The position numbers were made by a program, and so were the translations under genes. Shown piece by piece: positions 1 to 11,298 of a DNA stretch of 64,000 nucleotides. Each line of letters opens with the position of its first letter. Positions within the stretch are counted from its first letter, which is position 1. A model generated the notes under the pieces. The model ran no database searches. It was not told the DNA's origin and saw nothing but the letters and a program-made list of their open reading frames with translations. The stretch is from Erigeron canadensis (lineage: Eukaryota > Streptophyta > Magnoliopsida > Asterales > Asteraceae), in NCBI RefSeq assembly GCF_010389155.1, contig NC_057769.1, positions 13,764,735 through 13,828,734 of the forward strand. Direction: 5' to 3'.

Positions 1-714
1 TTTGGGCAATTCTGGTTCTGGTGGTTGCAATGGGTCATTGGGAGTCTCCCCATCCTTTGATTTAAGGGCTACAATTAGTTCATTTAAGAAATTCTCATGC
101 TCACTATGAACTACTGTCTTAACACCTTCTTCATCTTCATGACCTTGGCTATTACCACCAAGCTCAGGAAGTTGCCTAGGGGTTGGGATCTTGGCAATGG
201 GGTTTCCTTTCCTAACTTCCCTCTTTTCATCTTCCCATTCACTTAAATGGTCTAATGAGGCTATAGATTCCACATCAGAATCACTACTCTCATATGGTTC
301 ATCATCACTATCAAAAGGCTCCTCATTTGGTCCTTTACTACTTTCACCATGCTCTGTTTTAGACACAAACTCACCCTCATTCTCATCAACAGTTCTTTTT
401 TCAACATACTTAGATAAGTCTAATGAATAATAATCAACAAATACATAAACATCATACTCTGAAGCAATAATATCATAAAATGCAGTCAAATCACCTTCAT
501 CCCCCAAACTTAACAACCCATATTTCAGCTCACTACTACCAGAATAATAAAGAGCACAAGACTGAGTACCTGTTTCTTGCTCTATGTGGTGCACAAACTC
601 TTCATAATCTATTTTTGGAGTCATAAGGCTGATGACTTTACCATCATCATAGCGTAGAGGGTCAAACATGAATGCCCCGTCATAACAAACCTTAAATTTG
701 TAAAAATTTGTCAT
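1..714 (-). CDS. MULE (MuDR-type) transposase, N-terminal part, runs off window
   Basis: The minus strand is open from an ATG at 714 to the window edge (238 codons, no stop); the catalytic domain lies outside. The first ~100 residues (start MTNFYKFKVCYDGAF) show the pattern of the PB1-like domain found at the N-terminus of many plant Mutator-like transposases: a G-G/A-F strand, an LYY strand, a short acidic loop and a final YDVYVFVDY strand. A long acidic, serine-rich linker follows. A good splice acceptor lies directly before the ATG and a donor at 866-865, suggesting a 150-nt intron in the 5' UTR. Family assignment is by pattern recall only. It could be domesticated, but the terminal-repeat-like sequence at 1240 argues for a resident transposon. 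Confidence 0.6.
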   Translation of the reverse strand, partial: MTNFYKFKVCYDGAFMFDPLRYDDGKVISLMTPKIDYEEFVHHIEQETGTQSCALYYSGSSELKYGLLSLGDEGDLTAFYDIIASEYDVYVFVDYYSLDLSKYVEKRTVDENEGEFVSKTEHGESSKGPNEEPFDSDDEPYESSDSDVESIASLDHLSEWEDEKREVRKGNPIAKIPTPRQLPELGGNSQGHEDEEGVKTVVHSEHENFLNELIVALKSKDGETPNDPLQPPEPELPK

Positions 715-1240
715 TTCTACAACAAATACAAGAAGAAAATACAACATCGATCAGTCATCTAAAAGATTAAAAAATGATAATAATAAAATTATAAAAATTC
801 AACAAAACCCTAGAAATTTGAGGTTAATCTAATAAACTGAAATATAGAGAAATAGACGATGAATACCTTCATAAATTACAAAGTGGAATGCAAATCGTAT
901 GTTTTTTGGGGGGAATTTGAACAGAAATTGATGGTGAAGGAGAAGAAGAAGAAAAACGGGCGGGTGATTTTGGGGAGTTTTTGGTTTCTGAAATGAAATG
1001 AACAGATATACAGATGGGTATATATATATATATACAGTTATTATATTTTATATCTGTAACACGTGTCCCATTTTCTAATAAAAAAAATGCAAGTGTTTAC
1101 CTGCTACTTGTTGAGTATCCGGTAGCATGCACTTGATAACCCAAAAAATGTAGTTGGTTACACTGAATAGCAAGTCGAGTAGTAGGGTACATTACATAGC
1201 TTTTTTGCCATAGTTGGGTACACTCTCATGCCTTTATCCC
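715..1240 (-). mobile_element. 5' non-coding end of the MULE, probable terminal inverted repeat
   Basis: Read on the minus strand, the segment starts GGGATAAAGG at 1240 and continues through a moderately GC-rich stretch, a TA microsatellite (about 1019-1034) and a 5' UTR with a candidate intron (717-866). MULEs have long terminal repeats starting with G-rich ends. The partner end is outside the window, so neither the repeat nor the 9-bp duplication (candidate TATTTAATA at 1241-1249) can be confirmed. Confidence 0.4.
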
Positions 1241-1998
1241 TATTTAATAGCATTGGCCTTACATAACACAACGCATTTTGGACGCATTGACCGTGGATGA
1301 GAGGAAAACTACACAGTTATGCGTGCTCGGGCAATAGTAATGTCATATGGGGACCCTTCTACGAAGTTTGCGCGAGCAACCAGAAATAAAGCCGTGAGCC
1401 TGTGGACAAAACGGACAATATTGTGTTGTGGTTAGGCAGTAAGGCAGGGTGTTATATCATACCTTTTTAACAAAGTGTATAAAATTTTTTGTTAAATAGT
1501 AGAATAATGATATATAATTGATCTCATACTTTCTTTTTATAGATAATATATTAATAAAATATAAAATAAATAATAATGATAAATAGGGTTAAAATTAAAA
1601 GTTAAAATGCTACATTACCAAAATTTTTAAATTTAAGATTTATATTAAAATGTGAAACTCATTATCCAAATTGGCCTTAAAAAAACAATAACTCAAAATT
1701 AATCACAAAATTACATGTAGGATAAAAAGCTTATTTGACAATTAATTAAAGATTATATCTATTTAAACCCTAAAATATTCTCTCTTAATTATATAAAAAG
1801 ATAAAGATAAATTAAAGTTTAACTACTAGAGGTTTATCATATAGCACCTTGCTAAGTTTTCAAATCATATATTTATCAAATTAAATTATATAATATCACA
1901 CATATCCGTCTTAAACATTTAAATCCATCATATATACCCGATTAACCAATTTTAATACAAATAAATCATCAAAAATCTTAATAATTATAGCTTAAAAA
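1241..1998. other. AT-rich intergenic spacer
   Basis: No ORF with recognisable content and no clear repeat. A short, more GC-rich stretch (1261-1440) follows the MULE end; the rest is very AT-rich. Confidence 0.6.
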
Positions 1999-2881
1999 CT
2001 AGATTTTAGACCCGTGTCCAACAATGTACACGAGACTTATGATATTATTAATATTAGACATTATTACTTGTAACTCATAAAAGCTTATAAGTTCAAAGTT
2101 AAAGATATAAGTAGATACTAAGTGTTCAATTCAAATGTCAAAAATGTTAAACTAATATAAGGAAAATAAATGTAATAAAAGAACATTGGAAGCATATACC
2201 ATGCTTCATCATTTGAAAGACTTTTTTATAGACGAAATTTGTTGTAGTGTTTTTTGTCTTTTCATCTTTGTCACATATTAACACCTTAAAGCCTCTCTCG
2301 ACTTAACTCGAGATACACCAATGTATAATTGTTCATGTGTGAAAACCGGGCTTTATAGATAGAAACCAATTTTAATAACATTGTAAAATAATTATTTTAG
2401 TTATTTGTTTTTATTAATTAAATAAAATTATGTAAAAAATTAAATGATGACATCAGCGAGAGTCAATTTAATGAAATTGAGCAATATGATTGGTTAATAA
2501 GTTATTAGTTCAACTATGTTTTGATATATACTAAAATTAAAATAGGAAAATAATTACTATTAAAATCTGAATATATTTACATTAAATTAAATTTATTTTT
2601 AATTAATTAATTATATATATAGATATATATGATAGATTATATTAATGGATATATATTACTTATTATTTTATTAGATAAATATTAGTTATTATTCTATCGG
2701 ATATATATTACTTATTATTTTATTGGATAAATATTAGCTATTATTCCATCGGATATATATTAGCCATTATTATTTATTTATTATATTAAAATTATTGGGT
2801 AAAAAGTGTAAATTTGTGATGAAAAACAAAAAAGCATAAATTTGTTATTATTTTATTGGATAAATATTAGCTATTATTCTA

Positions 2882-3863
2882 TCTCTTTATAAAACTAAGA
2901 GATGATATGTTTTTGATTATGTAACAATTATGAAATCATGCCATGTAGGATTTTTTTCCTATGTGTCATACTTACATTAAATTCCTAATTTTAAGCATAC
3001 TTTAAAAAAATTACACTTTAGTCTAATCATCATTAAAGCACAATTTAAAAATTATACTTTAACCTAATCATCATCATTAATTTAGTAATAATTAAAAAAA
3101 GTTAAAAATAAAATAAGACGGCAAAGTATTTCTAAATGGAAGCAAAGTATATCTTAATGGAATGGATGGATAGATTTCTTATGCTATATTCATGTATATC
3201 GTCTAAAGTCATGGATGGATTTCTTCTAAATTTTTTTTTTTTATGTTTATAATAATTATATTATATTAAAGTTATAGTAAGTATATGTATTCAGAATCGG
3301 CTAAACATTATTTTCCTAATTTAATTTTAATTTTATTTCATGTATATCTCTTAAAACTTAATGAATGGATTTCTTTTTCACAAAGATATACACAATTTTT
3401 TATGATTTATAAATGGGAAATTCTAAATTGACAAACAAATTACAAACAAAATTATACAAACTCCCTTGTTATATGAGATGCATCAATTAAATTAATTCCT
3501 TTTTTCTTTTTTATGTTTCTCTCTTAATGTTTTATTGGTGACACCTAAGTTTGTATAGTTTTGTTTGTAATTTGTTTGTTGATGTAGTTATACTACATAT
3601 TTGACGTAGTTATTACCATTTAGGTGGGGTGGTAGAGACTCTTGCCTCTTGAAGTATAGACCAAGGTTCAATCCTTATTTGCCTTTTAAAAAAAAATAAA
3701 CATATTTGACGTATATCATATATTCATAAACTATAATTTTATTGTTTGAATCAGTTGTAATCGGATATATTTTAATATTATGAATAATAATGTAACTATC
3801 TGTAATTGTATTTTTTTACTTATGTTATCAGTTAGTCCCGTACAACGTGCGGGATTAATCTAG
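2882..3863 (+). mobile_element. Helitron C, nested in Helitron A
   Basis: Starts TCTCTTTATAAAACTAAGAG after A2881 and ends TCCCGTAC-AAC-GTGCGGGA hairpin, ATTAAT, CTAG at 3860-3863 before T3864. Joining A2881 to T3864 restores a sequence that matches neighbouring repeat units of Helitron A around 2690-2705 and 2742-2757 (TATTATTCTAT.GGATATAT), which act as an internal empty site. It has no coding capacity and carries a SINE at 3609-3700. Confidence 0.85.
3609..3700 (+). mobile_element. Short tRNA-derived SINE
   Basis: A 92-bp insertion with a pol III A box (GGTAGAGAC, about 3631-3639), a B box (GGTTCAATCC, about 3665-3674) and a 3' A-rich tail. It is flanked by a perfect 13-bp target duplication CATATTTGACGTA at 3596-3608 and 3701-3713. 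It has almost no body beyond the tRNA-like head, which is unusually short for a plant SINE. Confidence 0.85.
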
Positions 3864-4236
3864 TAGGATATATATTAGCTATTATTAATATTTATTATAT
3901 CAAAATTATTGGGTAAAAAGTGTAAATTTATGATGAAAAACAAAAAAGTATAAATTAAAGTCAAAATTGAAAACAAAAGTCAACATTAAGAAATTGAGAG
4001 TTATAATTAATCAATAAGTTATTAGAACAACTGTGTTTTAGTATAAATAAAAGATTCATTCACCCTTATGCCCTCCTTAAAATGAAAGCGGTAAATAATG
4101 ATGCTTTTTTTTTTCCGCGAGCCCACAATTGTTTCAGTCCGTCACCAATCCATCACCACAAATAATTTTACAATTATATATTATGAACAAATAATAAAAG
4201 TGTGTCACGTTCTAATAAATTAAAAAGTGTGTAAAA

Positions 4237-5151
4237 TCTTTTATTATACTAAAATACAGTTGCTCTAATAACTTATCGACCAATCACATCTCTCGATTTC
4301 TTAATGTTGACTTTTGTTTTTAATTTTGACTTTAATTTATACTTTTTTGTTTTCCATCACAAATTTACACTTTTTACCTAATAATTTTTTTTACTCAATA
4401 ATTTTAATACAATAAATGAATAATAATATCTATATATATCCGATAAAATAATAGTTAATATTTATCCAATTAAATAATAACTAATATATATCCAATAATA
4501 TGTTCAATCATATATATATATAACTAATTAAAAATACATTAAATTTAATGTAAAATATTAACATCTTAATAATAATTGTACTATTTTAATTCTATTTTAT
4601 TTTATTTTAATATATAGTAAATTAAAGTTGAACTAATGACTTATTAACCAATCATATCGTTCGATTTCATCAAATTGACTCCTGCTGATGTCATCATTTG
4701 ATTTTTTACATAATTTTATTTAATTAATAAAAAACAAATAACTAAAATAATTATTTTTACAATGTTAATAAAATTAGTTTCTATCTACAAAGCCCAGTTT
4801 TTACACACGAACAATTGTACATTACAGTATCTTGAGTTAACTCGAGAAGGGCTTTAAAGTGTTAAATTGTGACAAAGATGAGAAGACCAAAAAACAGTAC
4901 AACAAATTTCATCTATAAAGAAGTCTTTCAAATGCTGAAGGGGGGTATATGTTTTCAATATTCTTTTATTACATTAGTTTTCTTTATATTAGCTTAACAT
5001 TCTTGATATTTGAATTAAATATTAATTTAGTATCTACTTATATCTTCAACATTGAACATATAAGCTTTTATGAGTTATATATATATAAATATCTAATATT
5101 AATAATGTCGTAAGTCTCGTGTCCAGTGTTGGACACGGGTCTAAAATCTAG
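4237..5151 (+). mobile_element. Helitron B (non-autonomous), same family as Helitron A
   Basis: Starts TCTTTTATTATACTAAAATA after A4236. It ends with a perfect 7-bp stem (CGTGTCC/GGACACG, loop AGTGTT, 5118-5137), ten bases and CTAG (5148-5151) before T. A second sequence resembling the 5' end lies inside at about 4600-4680, so the element looks two-headed. It lies head-to-head with Helitron A across a 182-bp spacer (4055-4236). Confidence 0.8.
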
Positions 5152-5665
5152 TTTTATCTATTAACAAAAAGTTTGAAGTTTTAAAATAACACAATTTTAG
5201 GTGTGGATTTCCCTATTAATTTGGCGCATCTGTTATGTCCACACTAATTATTTAATTAGCGTGAATAAAAGTGGTGTGACAAATTATATACACTACAACA
5301 GATATGTTATTTGTTCACACTTACTTTTAAAAAGCGTGAAGAAATTTGTTAACTTTTTTTCACTTAAAAACGTATATAAATAACCCACATTTAAAAGTGT
5401 AAAAAATTTTAATTTTCTTTCTCATACTTATATATGTGAGGGAAAAAAAGTACACACTTCCAAGTGTCTAAAAATATATTAATTGTTCACATTTAGAAAT
5501 GTGAAAAATCAAATTGTAACACTATATTTCTTCACGTTACATAATTAACTATGAAAATTTTTGACACTTGTCACACTTAAAAGTGTGATAATAAGTAAAC
5601 AAATTTCACATTTACTGTATACGTGGGTAGAAATTATGATTTTTATAAAATTTTCACACTTTTAA

Positions 5666-6608
5666 GGGATAACTACAGAAAATAGAAAGCACCTTTCGAC
5701 CAATTCACGAAAATAGCAGTGACCTTTAAAAGTTTTGTTTTTTAGAAATGAACTTTCATTTATTACCGGAAATAGCAACATTTGACACGTGTACATGGTG
5801 ACGTGAACATTTTTTGATTACGTGGCATTTTTTAATGACGTGGCATTATTCTTTATTTATTACTATTTAATTTTTTTATCAGTCATGTCATTTCCCAAAA
5901 AAAAATAATAATATGGTTCCGTTTCAGTTTCGGTTCCGGCAAGGTATTTTTTCTCGTCATTATATTCTGAAGCTGATTTCAGTTTCTTTTCATTGATTTT
6001 TTGTTGAGTCTCTTCCATTTTCAAGCATTGAGAAGCTGTGTATGAAGATCATAAAGGAGACATAGATCTATATCTTCTTCGTCTATTTCGAGATTTAAAA
6101 TATCTAAAATTAGATGCCAAAACATCTTTATTTCGTCAGAGAGAGATCCTAAGGATATTTAGGTAAGACGAGAGTTTCATAGGCCGGATTTGGTTCGTTT
6201 AAGAGAGTTTGTCTGCGGATGAGATAGATCCAGATGACGAAGGTCCGGAGGTGTTCTCGAACTCGAACAAACTGTCGACGGTTTCTAAGTTAGTTGAAGA
6301 AATTGAAGAAAAACCATCTCCACATCCAACATTGACGAGGTGTTGAAGTAATCCGACTATAAATTAGAGTTCATTGCTATTTTCGTAAATTGTTCGAAAG
6401 GTCCTTTCTATTTTCTGTGTTATAAAGAATGTCACGTCATTAAAAATGCCACGTAATCAAAAGATGTCCACGTCACCATTTCCACGTGTCAAATGTTGCT
6501 ATTTCCGGTAATAAATGAAAATTCATTTCTAAAAAATAAAACTTTTAAAGGTCACTACTATTTTCGTGAATTGGTCGAAAGGTATTTTCTATTTTCTGCA
6601 GTTATCCC
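5666..6608. mobile_element. Pack-MULE-like element nested in the CACTA element
   Basis: Long terminal inverted repeats (about 170 bp, GGGATAACTACAGAAAATAG at the left, its near complement ending GTTATCCC at the right). A perfect 9-bp duplication CACTTTTAA lies at 5657-5665 and 6609-6617, the hallmark of Mutator insertion. The interior (about 5910-6350) is less AT-rich than the flanks and includes an ORF-like piece, so it probably carries a captured gene fragment. Confidence 0.85.
6203..6346 (+). pseudogene. Captured ORF-like fragment inside the Pack-MULE
   Basis: 47 codons between two stops. The translation is compositionally protein-like: an acidic start (ADEIDPDDEGPEVF), then a polar K/E/S-rich helix-like stretch. 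I do not recognise the parent gene. There is no ATG in frame, so it is at most a fragment. Confidence 0.35.
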
Positions 6609-7032
6609 CACTTTTAAATATGAACAATTTCTACACAATTTAAAATGTGGATACTAAGTAAACAAATTTTTTCACACTTCACTAAAAGTATGAAGAAATA
6701 TGTATGGACAAATGACATATTTGTTGTAGTGATAGAAAAATCCACATTTAAAATTGTGGATTTCTTAAACTTCACACCTTTTAGTATTGATAAATTTTTA
6801 AATACTTTTAGTTTAATATAATTTTACTACATAAAAATATGATAAACTTTTATTTTATCTATAGTTATTAAAAGTATGGATTAGTATAATATTATTTGTA
6901 GTAGCATGATTGTGGAGGCATTTGTGATTTGTCAACTGGTACCAGTGCCGTGAGGTATTGCACTAAATTTGGATCAAGCTTGATACTTAGCAAATTTATA
7001 TTCTCCAATTTGTCAAGAAAATACAGGGAAAA

Positions 7033-7195
7033 TGATCTGTATCGTAGACTTTATCTAGGTTTAGGTATTAAAGTTTTGAATTTGATAAACATACATAACC
7101 CCCCCTAAATTTTACATAAATCCTCCTGAATTTTACATGCATAATCCCCCCTGCTTTACCTAAGATAGATACTGCATACTTTACTTGAACTTGCC
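7033..7195 (-). repeat. Dispersed repeat, inverted copy of 17765-17945
   Basis: The reverse complement matches 17765-17945 over its whole length, including the stretch around TGTTTATCAAATTC and two TGTAAAATT blocks. Both ends carry related direct motifs (GTAAAGTNTGCAGTA). No terminal inverted repeat or duplication could be fixed, so the class is open. Confidence 0.6.
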
Positions 7196-8655
7196 CCGAA
7201 AATATATGTTGATGCCTTGCTGGTCCCAGCATGATTTTTTCTGCAAATTTATATATCCTGCTAAAATGAAGTCAAATGCCCAACATGAATTTTTCTTACT
7301 TATTTTGTCATGTTATGGATCGAGTATAATACATATGCTTTTTTGTTTTTTTGTATTATGTTTTATGTTTTTGTTTTTGTCATTGGCTAGAGATAGACTT
7401 GAAGTCATGTACGTGCGCAGGTATTTTGTATAGTATACATATTAGTCTTAATACCCATACGATGTAAAAATTAATTATAATTATACAAATCGGTTACTTA
7501 TTATTTATGATGATTTTGGTTTATGAATTTTGAATATATGATTGAAAACCTTTAATTGTATTTTGTTCGAAAGGCTAATATATGTCTAATAATTTAATTC
7601 ATACATAAAAACACATTAAAATTGAAATGGTGAATATACGTGATATTAGAGACTGTTTTTGTGTGTATATCTATTAGTAATAATGAGTTTTATGATATAA
7701 ATTAGAAACATAGTTTAAATAGGATTCTTAATCTAGATAGAATTATTATTTTTAAATATTATTTTAATTAATAAACTAAATGACACGTGTTAAAATAATC
7801 ATATCAAATTATGAGTACAACTGGTTTCAAAAATTATATAATAGAGAAATTATTGTAGCATGTGCCTTGTGAAATGACTACGACAAACAATTACATCAAT
7901 ATGTCTCAGCTAATAATGACAGTGACGAACATGTGATTATTGTACTACAACTTGCAAAGTATAAAACTTAAAACTGTATACGTTCAAAATTATAAGCTTT
8001 TATGAATTAAATGTATGAACATCTAATATTTATAATATCGTAAACCCCATGTTCAGTGTTGGACACGGGTTTAAAATCTAGTATCATTATTAAAAGAGAT
8101 TTTTCCTTTTGTTTTTTTAGAATGTGTTTTTATTAAAAATAAATCAAAAAAATAAAATATAAATTGTAAAAACAAAAAACCACACAAGAACCCTCTCTTT
8201 TACTGTATGGTTTCTCTTTTCTATTATTATTCTTTTTATTAATAATTTTTATATAAGACATGTCATAAAAAAAGCAATATTTTTTAATTTATATATTTTT
8301 ATTTATTTAATTTTAAAAGCTAATTTTGGTCATCTTGATGAAATAAATAAAAAAATAAAAATTAATTCTTAAGCGTAAGGACTTAAAAGCCAAATACACC
8401 TGTTAGTTTTGAGTATCATACGAGTGGATTTTGAAAACTTTAGCTATGTTCCAACTAAAAATTCAAAAAATCGTATCAAAATAGTAATTTGAGGTATAAT
8501 TACTATCCATATAATTTACTCACTAACAATAATAACACATCACCCTCATCCTTTTTAACTACTCCCTTGAATCATCATAATGATATATGCATTTTATATT
8601 TATATTTGTCTACCATTATTTTGAAATCCTTTTGATTTAATTATTTTTTGAAATT
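7196..8655. other. AT-rich spacer with one Helitron 3' end
   Basis: No gene seen. A Helitron terminus at 8081 is listed separately. Confidence 0.5.
8041..8081 (+). mobile_element. Helitron 3' end, same family as A and B
   Basis: GTTC-AGTGTT-GGAC stem-loop, then ACGGGTTTAAAATCTAG followed by T. About 80 bp upstream also match the 3' part of Helitron B. The matching 5' end was not located, so only the terminus is called. Confidence 0.65.
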
Positions 8656-9621
8656 TGTAAGTCCCAACTATTACTAGATGGGTGCTAAAGACACCTCTAT
8701 GTCGATGGTGAGTGAACTTTGCAACACGATCAATTAATCTGGATATGACCAGTTTAGATTGATCGAGTACTAGGTTAACTGGAGATAGTGTATTTAGGTG
8801 ACAGAATATGTAAATTAATACAATGCAATAACAAGTATGTAAACTGGTGAGACAATATATAATTTTCAAGTGTATTTTATTTATTGATTGTTTAAATAAA
8901 ATACAAGGTTGTTGCGGAACCAAGATAATACTTGAATGTAAATATCCTAACAACCCATGAATTACAATTGATCTAAACTTGGAAATTCTCCTAAACAATC
9001 GAAACACTTAGAGTTGTGAAATGTTCCTTTTTGCGATTGAGAGAATATTGCACAAGTTCACCAATATTGCAGAATATATGTATTTTCAAAGTTATTTGAG
9101 ATGCTTGTGCAAGGACCTCTATTTATAGTCGAAGATTGAGCATGGGGATCTCAACTTCGACATACAAATATGGTTGACAGCACACAAAAGTATTATTTAA
9201 ATAATCCTTTGTGTGTGCTAAATAAAGTAAGACAAAAGGTTACTTTATTCAACCACTCTACATCTTTGCACCTTTATCCAAAGACAATATCATTGTCCGG
9301 TTAAAAGGATGTAGAGTAAAAAGGTCCTCCTCGTAATCAGTGTAAAGCTTTGTAAGAGCATTTACAGTGGAGGATTCTCCAGATGATTGATCTGGTAGAT
9401 TGTCAACTGGGCTTCGCTGCCATTGTCAATCTCTATCTTCCATTTGTTGTCTTTGACTTCAACTGGAAGGTCTTCAGATTCTAGTCTTCTGATCTCAACT
9501 GGAGGAAGCCATCAGTTGCTAAACCTGTACAATCCAACTGGACTTCTAATATTTCGGACAATTCTTCATGCTCTCCAGATGTCGCTGGAGAGCTCCAGTT
9601 TAGCTTAAACTGGACCTAACA
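8656..9621 (-). mobile_element. Solo LTR, probably Ty1/copia-like
   Basis: Starts TGTTAGG (minus, at 9621) and ends CTTACA (at 8656). It is flanked by a perfect 5-bp duplication AAATT (8651-8655, 9622-9626). A TATA box (CTATAAATAG on the minus strand, around 9119-9128) lies about 500 bp into the LTR. No internal retrotransposon sequence remains, so this is the product of LTR-LTR recombination. Copia is preferred over gypsy only by size and the TGTTAGG start. Confidence 0.85.
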
Positions 9622-10057
9622 AAATTCTATTAACATCTATTATTATATACTATTATATTATGTGGGTTCTTCAAACTTTCAAATTAACATATTTTTTATT
9701 AAAATTTTGAAATTTATAATCACTTAGATAATAATTTTTTTTTATTGATAAAATTTGGACTCAAATGCATTGTCTTTTAATATACTAATTAATATTCACA
9801 TAAGATATTAAAAAAATTATATTCAAATATTTAATCCTAATTGATATAGATATATTAATTTATCTTTCGATCAAATTTTAATAAGCTTTAGCAATGACGA
9901 TTAGTTGTATAACACAATTTAATTTAACAGTAATAATAAAAGAGTTTCTTAAATTAATTTCTAAAAAGTGTCCACTATTAGATGAAAAGCTACTTTAAAT
10001 TAAGACCATTAGATTGTTTTGATTATATCACTTTTCAATTTTAATTTAATACAAACT

Positions 10058-10059
<2 letters not shown>

Positions 10060-10110
<51 letters not shown>

Positions 10111-10124
10111 TAATAATAATAATA
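10060..10124. repeat. (AAT)n microsatellite
   Basis: About 21 near-perfect AAT units with one AAC variant. Confidence 0.95.
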
Positions 10125-10215
10125 GCTAATACGTACTAAATAATAGTATAATTAACTTACCTAAACCATCCTTCTATTTTGTCCCCAATCATTTTCTTTT
10201 TTAATTAAAATCTAC

Positions 10216-10365
10216 TTTTTAGCTTCAAATTTACACATCATCATAAATTAGATAATTGAAAAGTAAATAAGGACGAATTTTGTTATAGATTTTTTAGCTT
10301 CAAATTTACACATCATCATAAATTAGATAATTGAAAAGTAAATAAGGACGAATTTTGTTATAGAT
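10216..10365. repeat. Perfect tandem duplication, 2 x 75 bp
   Basis: 10216-10290 and 10291-10365 are identical by eye (TTTTTAGCTTCAAATTTACA to TTGTTATAGAT). The identity suggests a recent duplication. Confidence 0.9.
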
Positions 10366-10699
10366 AGTAATGTATGAAGTTTAAAAAGGGATTGAGAAAT
10401 AATATGTAAAAAGATAAAAAATGAAAAAAGAAATGGTGGTGATATTTTTTTTCATATTTAAATATTAATTAAAAGATTAAAATAATATTTAGTTTTAAAT
10501 AAACTAAAATAAATTTAAAAGGGCATATCTTTCTTTTAAGCTTGAGGATAGCCGGTATTGTAACAGTTTTACCACGGTAGGGATGTTTAATTAGAAAATT
10601 TCCGACAATGGATCGTTCACTATAAAATGTACAAACTATAGAGGTAGTTTTTGTAATTTACTCTTATTAATATAATTAATACTTTAAGCTTTTGTGAGC

Positions 10700-10809
10700 C
10701 CATATTTTTGATGTATAATTATAACAGCAGAAATCAAAATTGAATAAATCAAGAGTTGTGATTGATCAATAAGATATTAGAACAATTATCTATTAGTATA
10801 TAAAAAAGA
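10700..10809 (-). mobile_element. Helitron 5' end without a matched 3' end
   Basis: On the minus strand: A|TCTTTTTTATATACTAATAG and then the CAATCAC block seen at the heads of Helitrons A and B. The remainder toward 10500 diverges and no CTAG terminus was found. Confidence 0.5.
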
Positions 10810-11100
10810 TGGCATGAGCTTTTTTTATTAGGCAAATATAAAATAGATATATATATATATGTGTGGCTTATCAAGTCTTAACTTTAGATATTAATTTATA
10901 TACTTTTGCATTTTTTACAAAAGTTATCTGTAAGATATTTAAAAGAACTAATGATTAATTATTTTTTTTAAAGTTACGGGTTCAGTTCTAACCAAAAAAG
11001 ATTTTTCTTACGTTTAAGGGTTTCAACCTAACGTGTTCTTCTATTGGAATATGATCGGGTGGAATCCTTGTGTCATATTGATATATTTTTTATTCTTTTT

Positions 11101-11138
11101 ATGTGTTCTCCCGCGTATTACGCAGGTTAATAATCTAG
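11101..11138 (+). mobile_element. Helitron 3' end, different family
   Basis: CCCGCG-TATTA-CGCAGG imperfect hairpin, TTAATAAT, CTAG (11135-11138), then T. The 5' end is not located. Confidence 0.5.
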
Positions 11139-11298
11139 TATATATATATATATACCATCTAGAAAAAACTCGCACATATTCTCAATCATAAGAAAAATCT
11201 ACTGCAAAAAAAAAAGAAGAAGCTATGATCGACTACCAAAAATGTTTTTTATTTATATACTTTGTTCATATTTAATAATTATTATTAATGAATTGGTA

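Larger units (their letters stand above)
1999..4054 (-). mobile_element. Helitron A (non-autonomous), interrupted by Helitron C
   Basis: On the minus strand it starts TCTTTTATTTATACTAAAAC at 4054, preceded by A. It ends CTAG at 2002-1999, followed by T, with a stem-loop (CGTGT/ACACG) about 10 nt before the end. TC start, hairpin plus CTRR end, A|T target and no target duplication are the Helitron signature. It is an inverted copy of Helitron B (4237-5151) over almost its whole length. Without the inserted 2882-3863 it is about 1.07 kb. No Rep/helicase coding capacity is seen. Confidence 0.8.
5291..6731. mobile_element. Non-autonomous CACTA (En/Spm-like) element
   Basis: Terminal inverted repeats CACTACAACAGATATGTTAT at the left and the complement of CACTACAACAAATATGTCAT at the right, with a 3-bp duplication ATA (5288-5290, 6732-6734). 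Subterminal regions are full of short direct and inverted copies of a CACTTTTAA/TTAAAAGTG motif, typical of CACTA ends. Without the nested MULE the element is about 490 bp. No transposase is encoded. Confidence 0.85.

Noticed and set aside
191..430. Plus-strand serine-rich frame
   Set aside because: It is the complement of the acidic, serine-rich linker of the MULE protein on the minus strand.
8600..9007. 135-codon minus-strand frame
   Set aside because: It lies within the solo LTR (8656-9621) and shows no domain; LTRs are non-coding.
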